A model generated the notes under the pieces. The model ran no database searches, was not told where the DNA came from, and saw only the letters and a program-made list of their open reading frames with translations. From Clostridium swellfunianum (GTDB lineage: Bacteria > Bacillota > Clostridia > Clostridiales > Clostridiaceae), in NCBI RefSeq assembly GCF_023656515.1, contig NZ_JAMOFV010000006.1, positions 3,518,036 to 3,582,035 on the forward strand: a stretch of DNA of 64,000 bases. The letters are read 5' to 3'. This document shows, piece by piece, positions 45,664 to 53,862 of the stretch. Numbering within the stretch: position 1 is the first letter of the stretch; the number at the start of each line of letters is the position of its first letter. The position numbers and the translations under genes are program-made.

Positions 45664-45766
45664 ATAGGGTTTTAACTGTGAAACTTACCTTATACATAAC
45701 TCAAAATAGTGAAGCTTCAATACTTTTTGAGCATGTATAAGGTAATAGTTGAACTTAAAACCCTAT
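45664..45766. repeat. 103-nt imperfect inverted repeat, MITE-like
   Basis: Arms starting ATAGGGTTTTAA (45664) and ending TTAAAACCCTAT (45766) pair along almost their whole length, including ACCTTATACAT with ATGTATAAGGT and CTCAAAA with TTTTGAG around a short loop. No coding potential. It could be a non-autonomous element or a structured RNA. Beyond it the gap to 45890 is empty. Confidence 0.65.
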
Positions 45767-45890
45767 ATAATGCAAAGTTGCTGACCTTTACCATTAGTTG
45801 TTATATAATGTAATTAATAGTGAAAAATAATTGAAGTTCATTCCAGATCAGAATAAAAGAAATCCTAGCAGAAAGGACAGGTGAGCGGGG

Positions 45891-45995
45891 GACTTGAGAT
45901 TTATACAGAAACTACTTGGTCATTCTAGTTCTAAAACTATTGAAATATATACTCATGTTACTCAGAAAAGTATTTCCAATAACAAAGTTCTTTAA
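45891..45995 (+). pseudogene. C-terminal remnant of a tyrosine recombinase
   Basis: Reads DLRFIQKLLGHSSSKTIEIY then THVTQKSISNNKVL and stop: the conserved LGH and catalytic Tyr (IEIYTHV) of integrases. No N-terminal or central part precedes it. It resembles the integrase type that accompanies IS91-family transposases. Confidence 0.75.
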
Positions 45996-46060
45996 ACAAG
46001 CTTAATGATAGTATAAATTTTGAGTTATGAAGGGGAGGAGATATTAAACTATAGTAATAT

Positions 46061-46157
46061 TTCCCGACACGGACGTCGGGAATACCGATAAAGGTTGGTA
46101 TATCCCGACAGTAATTGAAGGAATATTTAAGTTGAACTAAACCGCACTGAGTGCGGT
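46061..46157. repeat. palindromic segment, probable left end of the IS91-like element
   Basis: TTCCCGAC/GTCGGGAA (46061-46068 with 46075-46082), GTCGGGAATACC with GGTATATCCCGAC (46075-46086 with 46097-46109) and ACCGCACT/AGTGCGGT (46141-46157). These mutually exclusive hairpins lie 122 bases before the broken integrase gene. IS91-family ends carry such hairpins for strand initiation or termination; the exact end is not fixed. Confidence 0.4.
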
Positions 46158-46278
46158 GGTGAATCTGCAGCAACTTAAGATTTAGCATAAAACTAATAGA
46201 ATGTTTTAAATGCTTAAATATGGAAATAACTTCTTTTGTATAAGAATCAAAAATCTTAATATAAAAGGAGTTTTTATT

Positions 46279-46756
46279 ATGACAAAATTAAGAGAACAAT
46301 TCAAAAGAGACCTGGAGCTTAAGGGCTTCAGCCCCAAAACCCAAGAATCGTATCTAAGACATATATCATTATTTGCCAAGCACTATAACAAGTCACCAGA
46401 GCTGCTAGGTACTGAAGAGATCAAAGCTTATCTCCATTATCTCATCGCAGAAAGGAACTTCAGCAAGTCTTATGTAAATCAGGTTTATAGTGGATTAAAA
46501 TTTCTTTATGAGACTACCCTCAATAGACAATGGGATATGAAAAAAATACCGAGAGCAAAGAAAGGCTTACGTTACTTTCAGAAGGCAATCTTAAGATTCT
46601 AAGAGACTATTTTAAGTATTTTAGACCCATAGACTGGCTTTTCCCAGGAGCAGAGAAAGACAACCCTCTATCAACACGAAGTGTGGAAAAGATAATGGAC
46701 AAGGCTGTCAAGAAGTCAGGAATAACAAGACCTGTAACGGTACATACATTAAGACA
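46279..46756 (+). pseudogene. 5' part of the IS91-associated integrase, deleted and frameshifted
   Basis: Starts at ATG 46279 behind AAAGGAG with a SAM-like core-binding domain (FKRDLELKGFSPKTQESYLR). After MKKIPRAKKG the frame shifts and continues as RLTLLSEGNLKILRDYFKYF, RPIDWLFPGAEKDNPLSTRS and VHTLRH. The segment that should lie between RAKKG and RLTLLSE, about 80-100 codons with the first catalytic Arg, is missing. At HTLRH the RIT element interrupts the gene; the sequence resumes at 50241. Confidence 0.85.
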
Positions 46757-46853
46757 TTATGTAGAGTCAAATATTATGGGGAGTACATAGTGTTTTTCAT
46801 GTATTTTAAGGTGATTACACTAAAATCACTCACCATAATACTTAAAAGCTATT

Positions 46854-47876
46854 CTATTCGCATAAGCCATTCAACCACTTCATTAGATCTCCATCTTCCT
46901 CCCATCTTGGAATTTCATCGGGGACTAAATCAACATATGCATTTTCAATAGCCTTTCTTTTCATTTCACTGTCCGCTCTCGCGTATATCTCTGTTGTAGA
47001 GCAATCTGCATGCCCAAGAAAATCACGTATATATATGAGATTTACTCCTGATTGAAGCAAGTGCATGGCTTTTGCATGACGGAGCACGTGAGGAGTTATA
47101 TGAAAATTAACTTTAAATAAAGATTTTTCCCTTGCCATCTCCACATACTTATTTAAAATATAGGAAACTCCCCATCTAGATAGCTTCTGGTTCTTTTGAT
47201 TTGTGAAAAGGTAATTATCTGTCTTTGCAAGCCCAAAATGATACTTTTTTATTTTAAGGTATTTTTCAAGTAGTTCTGATGTCCCGCCCATTAAAGGAAC
47301 CTGACGAATCTTATTGCCCTTACCGTGCAAGGTAATTACTGAGGGATCAGAAAGCCGTATATCTTTAATCCTAATTTCTGTGAGTTCTTGAACTCTTGCA
47401 CCAGTATCGTACAAAACTGATAGAAGCACCATATCCCGAAATCCTTCGTAAGTAGATGAGTCAGGCTGCTGTAGCAGAATTCTTATTTCAGTACCCGTTA
47501 GGTACTGGACTAACCCTTTCTGACTTTTCTTGTTTGGAATAGAAAGGATTTTTTGTATTTCAAATAAGTTTTCAGGAACTTCCTTTTGTACATATTGAAA
47601 AAATGAATGTAGTACAGCTAGTCTATGGTTACGTGTTGAAATTGAACATTCTCTTTTTTCTTCAAGCCATTGAAGATATTCCACAACAAGTTCCTTTGTC
47701 AGTTGATTCATGCTTATTGTCTCAGGTCTCATCGACCTTTTTGTTGTGCAGAATACCAAGAAGAGTTTAAAAGTATCGCGATACGATGATATAGTATGTA
47801 CACTCGCATTTTTCTGTCCAGGAAGGTATTTTGATAAAAAGTATGAAAGATATCTTGGAAAATCAGCATTATTCAT
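46854..47876 (-). CDS. ritC: RIT tyrosine recombinase C
   Basis: 340 residues, third gene of the trio. N-terminal SAM-like domain, catalytic domain with DTGARVQEL (Arg), HVLRHAKAM (HxxR), LGHAD and TEIYARA (Tyr nucleophile). AGGTGGTGAG before ATG 47876 is preferred to the upstream GTG; the start overlaps the end of ritB. All catalytic residues are intact. Confidence 0.88.
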   Translation of the reverse strand: MNNADFPRYLSYFLSKYLPGQKNASVHTISSYRDTFKLFLVFCTTKRSMRPETISMNQLTKELVVEYLQWLEEKRECSISTRNHRLAVLHSFFQYVQKEVPENLFEIQKILSIPNKKSQKGLVQYLTGTEIRILLQQPDSSTYEGFRDMVLLSVLYDTGARVQELTEIRIKDIRLSDPSVITLHGKGNKIRQVPLMGGTSELLEKYLKIKKYHFGLAKTDNYLFTNQKNQKLSRWGVSYILNKYVEMAREKSLFKVNFHITPHVLRHAKAMHLLQSGVNLIYIRDFLGHADCSTTEIYARADSEMKRKAIENAYVDLVPDEIPRWEEDGDLMKWLNGLCE

Positions 47877-48843
47877 CAAACTCACCACCTAGCGGTATAA
47901 CGTAACCAAAGTCTGCTTCAACTCGATTAATGATATTAGGATACAGATCAGCAGTTAGCCTAAGATAATATTGTGTACCTCTAAAATCTGAATGCCCCAT
48001 ATATGCTGCAAGATATGGAAGGAGATTGGTCAATTCCTCACCTGAAAGAACCCAGCCTTTGAGGCACTTTACAGCAAAATTATGTCTCAAATCATGTACT
48101 CTAGGTCCTGCATCTGTGTGTGATATACCTGCATTCTGCAGATAGTCGCGAAAGCGACGGTACATTGTGCTCTGATCAATTCTTTTATTGTTCTTTGTAG
48201 TAAATAGATAAGCACTATCATTAGAATATCTATGGATTTTCTCCTTAAGCTCAATGATGCGTTCCGTTAGGCTGGGAGAAAGAGGGATTATACGGTCTTT
48301 ATTATTTTTAGCGTGATATATAGTCAAAATACCTTCGGTAGGACTGAAATCACTTATGAGGAGGTTTAATGCTTCAGAAATTCTCATGCCAGTTCCATAA
48401 AGAAGTCGAAAGAATACAGGGTCAATAATACTCCTATTGGTATAAAATGAATCCTTCCAAGAGTCAATTGTATGGAAGATTTGTGCCATTTCTTCTTCAG
48501 TAAATATATACGGTACGTGAGTGCCTTGATTCTGTGGTGCTGACTTGATTTCAGGCACATAAACTTCATGAAATCCATTCTTCGTAAGGAACAAGGCAAA
48601 ATCGTGCATGAGCCGTTCTTTCAAGTAGTAGCTAGATGGACGTTCTACAGCTGAATAAATAAATTCATTCAGCATGGGTTTTGTCAGGCGTGAGCCTGAG
48701 TAACCATTTCTGGAGTAGTATTCATCGAATCTTTTCAAATAGTGTTCCTGTTGGTTAAATCGAAATCCTGTCATTCGTTTCTCCTTAAGATAAGATATAA
48801 GCATATCGGAGATATCGCTTTGCCATTGGTATTTTTCTTTCAT
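47869..48843 (-). CDS. ritB: RIT tyrosine recombinase B
   Basis: 324 residues, middle gene. Motifs: GTGMRISEAL (Arg), VHDLRHNFAV, MGHSDFRGTQYYLRL (His, Tyr). ATG 48843 overlaps the stop of ritA (TAATG), behind GGAGGAGGTG. The three genes appear translationally coupled, as in other RIT elements, where the recombinases presumably act together. Confidence 0.88.
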   Translation of the reverse strand: MKEKYQWQSDISDMLISYLKEKRMTGFRFNQQEHYLKRFDEYYSRNGYSGSRLTKPMLNEFIYSAVERPSSYYLKERLMHDFALFLTKNGFHEVYVPEIKSAPQNQGTHVPYIFTEEEMAQIFHTIDSWKDSFYTNRSIIDPVFFRLLYGTGMRISEALNLLISDFSPTEGILTIYHAKNNKDRIIPLSPSLTERIIELKEKIHRYSNDSAYLFTTKNNKRIDQSTMYRRFRDYLQNAGISHTDAGPRVHDLRHNFAVKCLKGWVLSGEELTNLLPYLAAYMGHSDFRGTQYYLRLTADLYPNIINRVEADFGYVIPLGGEFDE

Positions 48844-50093
48844 TACTGGAACACCTCCTCCGGATCTAAGGCACATTTTCTCAGCCCTTCAATATCTATC
48901 TTAATGTAGATACTGGTTGTGTTTATACTCTGATGGCCCAGTGTTTCTGAAATTACTGACAAAGGAGCTTTCGCTTCAAGCATATTTTTGGCTAAGGTGC
49001 TTCTTAGTGAATGCATACCACAAATGACACCAGATGGAATATTAATCCCCGCTGCCTCCATGTAGCGGCGCAGTTCTCTTTGAAAACACTCGTTTTCGCC
49101 GAAGGCATCAAAAGGAGCTCTATGTCTGACAAATATCCTGTTACTCGCTGTTCTAGGGCGGCCATTCTTAAGATAATCAATGAGCGCCCAACCTATATCA
49201 TCTAGAATCGGCAACTCTATTGCTTTACAGGTTTTTTGCATTATAATACTGATTGTCTTACGACTCCAATTCAAATTGGAAAGCTGCATCCTGCGGATGT
49301 CACTAACTCTTAAACCAAGACGAACAATGAGAAGCAGTATTGCAAAGTCACGCTTACCCTTCGGGTCTCCCCTATCAATAATGGACAATAGTTTTTTTAC
49401 ATCTTCTGTTTTCCATGAGTAAGGAATAAAGGCATTCCGTAGGATTCTTATATGCGGTAAAGATGAGGCAATATCTATTTTTATAAATCCTGCTTCCTTC
49501 AGGAAAGATAAATAGTTACGCAACACATATACAACAGTGGCTACATACTTTGGTTTTGATTCTTCATAGTTAGCTAAAAACTTAGAAATAAGAACTGATG
49601 TGATCTTGCCTGAATTAGATATACCTTTTTCATCAAGGAAAGTGAGAAGTTTATGTATTATGTTATTGTTACATACTATAGTTGCATCTGCATAATTACG
49701 TTCTTGATATTCTTGTTGAAACTGCTTATATTCTTTCTCAAAGCCAGGTGGACAAATAAATGGTTGTATATGTGATCGAATAAAGAAGGATAGTTCGCCA
49801 GTTTCCATAAAGATTAGAAGATTTTGAACAGGTTTCATCACCCTACCTGTTTTACGGTCGGAAGACCCCCAGAATCCCTGGAGTTTAGTGCCAGTTTTAC
49901 ACTTAATATAATCCATTCCAACCTCTTCTGTTAATTTTGTGATGTTTTTTTCCTTCATGAACTTTAGGAGGCTGTTAAGTACACCTCGATGATTTTTGAT
50001 GGTGGAAATGGCATATTCGCGTTCTGCCATTATTTTTACAACCGAGTTAATTGCATTGCTGATAGATTGTAAGTTATCCAAAATAATACTCAT
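48843..50093 (-). CDS. ritA: RIT tyrosine recombinase A
   Basis: 416 residues, first gene of the trio, longest of the three. N-terminal extension then the catalytic domain with LGLRVSDIRRM (Arg), CGMHSLRSTL (HxxR), LGHQSINTTSIYIKID (His, Tyr). The start is at ATG 50093, preceded by AAAGGATGAG. All catalytic residues are intact, so the element could still be mobile. Confidence 0.88.
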   Translation of the reverse strand: MSIILDNLQSISNAINSVVKIMAEREYAISTIKNHRGVLNSLLKFMKEKNITKLTEEVGMDYIKCKTGTKLQGFWGSSDRKTGRVMKPVQNLLIFMETGELSFFIRSHIQPFICPPGFEKEYKQFQQEYQERNYADATIVCNNNIIHKLLTFLDEKGISNSGKITSVLISKFLANYEESKPKYVATVVYVLRNYLSFLKEAGFIKIDIASSLPHIRILRNAFIPYSWKTEDVKKLLSIIDRGDPKGKRDFAILLLIVRLGLRVSDIRRMQLSNLNWSRKTISIIMQKTCKAIELPILDDIGWALIDYLKNGRPRTASNRIFVRHRAPFDAFGENECFQRELRRYMEAAGINIPSGVICGMHSLRSTLAKNMLEAKAPLSVISETLGHQSINTTSIYIKIDIEGLRKCALDPEEVFQ

Positions 50094-50240
50094 CCTTTCT
50101 TTTTATAGATAAGATAAGTATTGCCATATTATGGTGAGTGTTTTATGATAAAAATAAGATAAATTCAGGAAACATGTAGTTTACTCCACATAATGTGTGA
50201 CTCTACATAATGCCTTTTATGTAGAGCTCTCCATAAAAGA

Positions 50241-50393
50241 CACAGCTTTGCAACTCATCTTCTTGAAAGCGGAGTAGATATCTACTATATTCAAAGGCTC
50301 TTAGGTCATACTAATATAAAATCCACAAGTATATACCTCCATATGACCAATATGAAACTCAGAAATATAAAGAGTCCTCTAGATACGCTTTAA
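50241..50393 (+). pseudogene. 3' part of the IS91-associated integrase
   Basis: Codes [36 protein letters not shown] and ends SPLDTL at TAA 50391-50393, completing the reading frame broken at 46756. Contains the LGH and Tyr of the active site. The IS91 transposase starts 10 bases later. Confidence 0.85.
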
Positions 50394-50403
50394 TGGTGCG
50401 AGC

Positions 50404-51588
50404 ATGATTGAGGTACAAAACATATTTCAGGAATTTGGCACCAGATATCGTCAAAAGCACAAGCTACCGCTTAATCAGCTTAAGGCTATGAGCTCCATAG
50501 AAGCCTGCAGAACATCTGCACTTGGAGGACATGTTGATAAATGCGATGAATGTGGACATACTAGGATTTCCTATAATTCCTGCCGCAGCAGGCACTGTCC
50601 AAAATGCCAAAGCTTAGCTAAAGAGCAGTGGCTTGAGAATCGCAAGGATGATTTGTTATCAGTAGTCTACTTTCACGTTGTTTTTACTCTGCCATCAGAA
50701 CTTAATGCGATAGCACTTAGAAACCAGGAGGTCTTATACAAGATACTCTTCAAGGCTGTTTCTGAAACTCTTCTTGAGCTTGCTTTAGACCCTAAATATC
50801 TTGGAGCTCAAACAGGTATTACTGCACTTCTTCATACATGGGGGCAAAACCTTATGTTTCATCCTCATATACACTGCATAGTCCCATCAGGAGGGCTTTC
50901 AGCAGATGGAGTAAGGTGGATAAATTCAAAGAAGAAATTTTTTATCCCCGTTAGGGTGCTGTCCAAGAAATTCAAAGGAAAGTTTATAGCATACCTTCAA
51001 AATGCATATTTCAGCAAAGAGCTAAAATTCATGGGAGAAATAGAAGAACTGTCAAAAGCAGAACTATTTTTGTACCTTATGGAAAGCCTAAGGCAAAAGG
51101 ATTGGGTTGTTTACTGTAAACCCCCATTCAAGAGTGTCGAATATGTGCTTCAGTATCTTGGCAGATATACTCATAGAGTAGCTATATCAAACAATAGGAT
51201 AATATCCTGTGAGAAGGGTCTTGTTACATATAAGTGGAGAGATTATAGTAATAAAAATAAGGAAAAGCTGATGACTGTTACTTCAGAAGAGTTCATAAGG
51301 AGATTTCTGATGCACATCCTGCCTGATAAATTTGTTAAGATAAGACACTATGGAATACTTGGGAACAGAAATAAAAAAACAAAGCTAGAAAAATGCAAGA
51401 GGCTCACAGGTACTAGAACTACGGTGAACTTGAAAGGCAACAAAAGATTAAGTATAGAAGAGCTAATACTAAAGATTTCAGGTAAAGACATAACAAAGTG
51501 CCCATGCTGCGGCAGCGGAATAATGAGAAAAACAGGAAGCTTACAGCCTACAGCTTGCTCTCCTCCCATGAAAATTAAAACTGTATAA
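50404..51588 (+). CDS. IS91-family HUH transposase
   Basis: 394 residues. N-terminal zinc-binding domain with Cys/His pairs (CDECGH, CRSRHCPKCQ), HUH motif in FHPHIHCIVPSGG, and catalytic tyrosine region YLGRYTHRVAISNNRI. A C-terminal CPCCG pair is also present. IS91-type enzymes move by rolling-circle transposition. Full length and apparently intact, though its integrase partner is not. Confidence 0.92.
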   Translation: MIEVQNIFQEFGTRYRQKHKLPLNQLKAMSSIEACRTSALGGHVDKCDECGHTRISYNSCRSRHCPKCQSLAKEQWLENRKDDLLSVVYFHVVFTLPSELNAIALRNQEVLYKILFKAVSETLLELALDPKYLGAQTGITALLHTWGQNLMFHPHIHCIVPSGGLSADGVRWINSKKKFFIPVRVLSKKFKGKFIAYLQNAYFSKELKFMGEIEELSKAELFLYLMESLRQKDWVVYCKPPFKSVEYVLQYLGRYTHRVAISNNRIISCEKGLVTYKWRDYSNKNKEKLMTVTSEEFIRRFLMHILPDKFVKIRHYGILGNRNKKTKLEKCKRLTGTRTTVNLKGNKRLSIEELILKISGKDITKCPCCGSGIMRKTGSLQPTACSPPMKIKTV

Positions 51589-51766
51589 ACCGAAGGTTGT
51601 TTGGGGAGGGGGAAGGTGTATCTTAGTAGCATTAACGTGTCAAAATATTTCAAAAATATCGATAAGGTTTCAGAGAATATATGGTAAAATTATAAATGTA
51701 AAGTCAAAATTATTCTGTTGTCAGGGATGTAAAAAATTCAGTTCCCATAGACAGCCTAATCGGCTT

Positions 51767-51891
51767 CGTTCAACTTAGTGTATTTGAAATAGAGCATGAA
51801 CTGAATTCTTAGTCAGCGTCTGCAACAGCTTTTAACAGGCGTTGATTAAAAGCGTACTTTACTTCAAATACACTACTAAGTGTTATCGGAC
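51767..51891 (+). other. attC-like site 1 (left boundary of the array)
   Basis: CGTTCAAC (51767-51774) and GTTATCGGAC (51882-51891) bracket arms TTAGTGTATTTGAA and TTCAAATACAC, with GCTTTTAA/TTAAAAGC near the tip. The 3' part defines the start of cassette 1. The left half lacks the consensus of the other sites, so this may be an attI-like or hybrid site. Confidence 0.55.
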
Positions 51892-51965
51892 ATAAAAATT
51901 CATATTTAAAGAAAGAACTAACATAAAACTTTATAGTTAATTGAGAGTAGGAGGAGAAAAAACAA

Positions 51966-52694
51966 ATGTGGATATCATACATACCATGTCCTCAGGAATG
52001 CATAGAGATTAAGGTTGATTGTGCTGAAGAGGTATATAGACATTGGGAGGATCTAGAAAATAAGTTGAAAAGTTCTAGGTATTTAATTAATACTAGTAAT
52101 CCTATTTTTCAAATTCTTGACAAGGTGACAGATATAAATATTAGTGAAACAACACTGTATAGAGCTAGAATAAATGAAAAAATAAGAAATGGAGGAGAAG
52201 GTAAATTCAACAAAAATGAATTAAAGGCTCCACCATCAGAATTGTGTAAATCAGGTAGGTTAAATCCTGCTGGGGTATCTTATTTGTACTTATCTGATTC
52301 AAAAGAAACTTGTGTATCTGAAGTAAGGCCGTGGATAGGATCAGAAGTTGAAGTTGCTGAATTTTATCCAGTGAGCAACCTCTTAATTAAAGACTTGACA
52401 ATTAATGATAAGGATGACCAAGGAATAAGAAACCTCAAGTTAGTTTTAGGAGAAAATTTTTCTAAGCCTATATCAAGTAATAATATTGAAACTGAATATA
52501 GGATTACTCAATGTTTAGCTGAATATATTAGGGACTACTGCAAAAATTCAAATGGACAGAGTTATGATGGAATTAAGTTTTCAAGCTCTGCATTTCAAGG
52601 TGGCTATAACATTGTTATTTTTGAGCCTAGCAAAATGAGAATTGGCTCAATCATCGGAAGAGCAAAGATAGAAAATGTAATAATTGAATTTTGA
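51966..52694 (+). CDS. RES-domain protein (cassette 1)
   Basis: 242 residues with the RES signature: LYRARINEK, ELKAPPSELCKSGRLNPAGV, YLYLSDSKETCVSEVRPW and FQGGYNIVIFEPS. RES toxins deplete NAD+ and normally pair with an Xre/MbcA-type antitoxin. No antitoxin gene is present in the cassette, and the N-terminal 60 residues are extra. ATG 51966 follows AGGAGGAGAAAAAAC. It could be a solitary member or an abortive-infection protein. Confidence 0.78.
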   Translation: MWISYIPCPQECIEIKVDCAEEVYRHWEDLENKLKSSRYLINTSNPIFQILDKVTDINISETTLYRARINEKIRNGGEGKFNKNELKAPPSELCKSGRLNPAGVSYLYLSDSKETCVSEVRPWIGSEVEVAEFYPVSNLLIKDLTINDKDDQGIRNLKLVLGENFSKPISSNNIETEYRITQCLAEYIRDYCKNSNGQSYDGIKFSSSAFQGGYNIVIFEPSKMRIGSIIGRAKIENVIIEF

Positions 52695-52755
52695 CATTTT
52701 AAAGTTAAGTAACTAAATTCAATTTTGCGACGAGTTATAGAAGATTAACAACTAC

Positions 52756-52953
52756 GTCCGATAACAATGCATTCAAGTTCGCTTTGGCTCGGAGAGGGTT
52801 TGGACAAGTGACTTGATTGAGTGGAGTTTAGTTTTGAAGTTAGGCAGCAATTAAAGCACCGCCAAAGCACACTCCTTCACCGGCGCAAGCGCAGCTCTGG
52901 GGTAGTTCTCTGAGGTCCGGCTCAGGAACGTCTTGAGTGCGAAACGTTAGATG
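52756..52953 (+). other. attC site 2
   Basis: 5' arm GTCCGATAAC (52756-52765), L box CAAG in ATTCAAGTTCGC, right half GGCTCAGGAACGTCTTGAGT then GAAAC and GTTAGATG (52946-52953). About 195 bp. The left arm mirrors the start of cassette 1. The remaining sequence 52695-53070 outside the site has no gene. Confidence 0.8.
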
Positions 52954-53070
52954 TAATTTAGAATAAACAGAGTGGTTTTTAAAAGTTTCATAATCTTTAA
53001 TCACATAATAATTTAATATCATTACGGTACTTGGTTTTATTATAAAGACAAGTATAGGAAGGTGAAAACA

Positions 53071-53454
53071 TTGACAAAGATTAAATTGAAAGACTTAATA
53101 ACAGTATTAGATAGAGATGTGGTTAAATATAATTCATGCATCGAAATGAATTTTTGTATTGATAATGATACAGAATATGAAGATTGTTGGCTTGGGAAAA
53201 TGCCAGATAGGGATAATCGTGGCAAAGAAATATATTGGTATGGATTAGTGCCAGATGGCTCGCAAGCATATGACTATGATAAACTAGAGGATATTTTAAA
53301 TGCTAAAGTATTTCATGGTAAAAGTTTAAGGGATGTTATTGAAGAGATAACTTGGTATTCATTAGATGGATGTAGTATAGAAGACAGATTATCAGATTAC
53401 ATAGATGTTAATGCAAAAAATCTAAAGAGGTCTGCACCTATAAATATTAAGTAG
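53071..53454 (+). CDS. uncharacterised small protein (cassette 2)
   Basis: 127 residues from TTG 53071, positioned 7 bases after GGAAGGTG; GTG 53062 would add three residues. Acidic, with DNRGKEIYWYGLVPDGSQAY and HGKSLRDVIEEITWYSLDG, and no membrane helix or signal peptide. No family recognised. Small orphan proteins like this are typical integron cargo. Confidence 0.6.
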   Translation: MTKIKLKDLITVLDRDVVKYNSCIEMNFCIDNDTEYEDCWLGKMPDRDNRGKEIYWYGLVPDGSQAYDYDKLEDILNAKVFHGKSLRDVIEEITWYSLDGCSIEDRLSDYIDVNAKNLKRSAPINIK

Positions 53455-53553
53455 AATAGTATATTGCATTGTTTAATTCTCAGCTTTATTTTATCGTGAA
53501 ATATATTTAATGTTTAATATACTAGATTTTGTTTAAGGTGTAGTGGCTAAAAC

Positions 53554-53736
53554 TACATCTAACAAAATGTTGCTGTCCGCCTTGGCTGGTGGACTTTTCT
53601 TATATAGTATTGTGTAAATATATGGTTTATAATCTATATAAAGGTTAGTGTTGATTGCCGCCAAGGCACATTTTGAAAACTAAGATAGGAGTTATCTAAG
53701 TTTTCAAAACGTCAGCAACCCGAAACGTTATATGTA
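53554..53736 (+). other. attC site 3
   Basis: 5' arm TACATCTAAC (53554-53563), AAAATG, L box TTGCTG, then TCCGCCTTGGC; right half ACGTCAGCAACCCGAAAC and GTTATATGTA (53727-53736). An inner AAAACTTAGATAACTCC-type stem (AAAACT..AGTTTT) forms the variable terminal structure. About 180 bp. Confidence 0.85.
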
Positions 53737-53862
53737 ATTTTTATATAAGAGCGGTAGCTCATCTTGCAGGTTAGTAACTTTTTTAAAAAGACATCATATT
53801 ATATAGCGAAAAAGGACCATTATTTATGACCATGGTCTATAAATGCAAAAGGAGGCTATATA

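Larger units (their letters stand above)
46757..50242 (-). mobile_element. recombinase-in-trio (RIT) element
   Basis: Three overlapping tyrosine recombinase genes on the minus strand bounded by inverted ends: CATTATGTAGAGTC (46755-46768) and GACTCTACATAATG (50199-50212), with further similarity inward including CACTCACCATAATA at both sides. AAGACA occurs at both junctions (46751-46756 and 50237-50242). The right end has an extra near-palindrome TTTTATGTAGAGCTCTCC at about 50216, a possible crossover core. The insertion splits the integrase at HTLRH|SFATH. Confidence 0.85.
46061..51600 (+). mobile_element. IS91-family element, interrupted by a RIT element
   Basis: Consists of palindromic left end, a tyrosine integrase gene in two pieces (46279-46756 and 50241-50393) and an HUH transposase gene (50404-51588). 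The integrase-transposase pair is the known layout of many IS91 relatives. A RIT element of about 3.49 kb sits inside the integrase. Outer boundaries are approximate. Confidence 0.65.

Noticed and set aside
46279-46756. Integron integrase (IntI) candidate next to the cassette array
   Set aside because: Motifs, the adjacent HUH transposase and the position 10 bases before it identify it as the IS91-associated integrase. It is also broken and lacks the first catalytic Arg.
46854-50093. Tn554-type TnpA/TnpB/TnpC set
   Set aside because: All three proteins are classical tyrosine recombinases of similar size (340, 324 and 416 residues), which fits the RIT layout; Tn554 TnpB is much larger and TnpC is a small non-recombinase.
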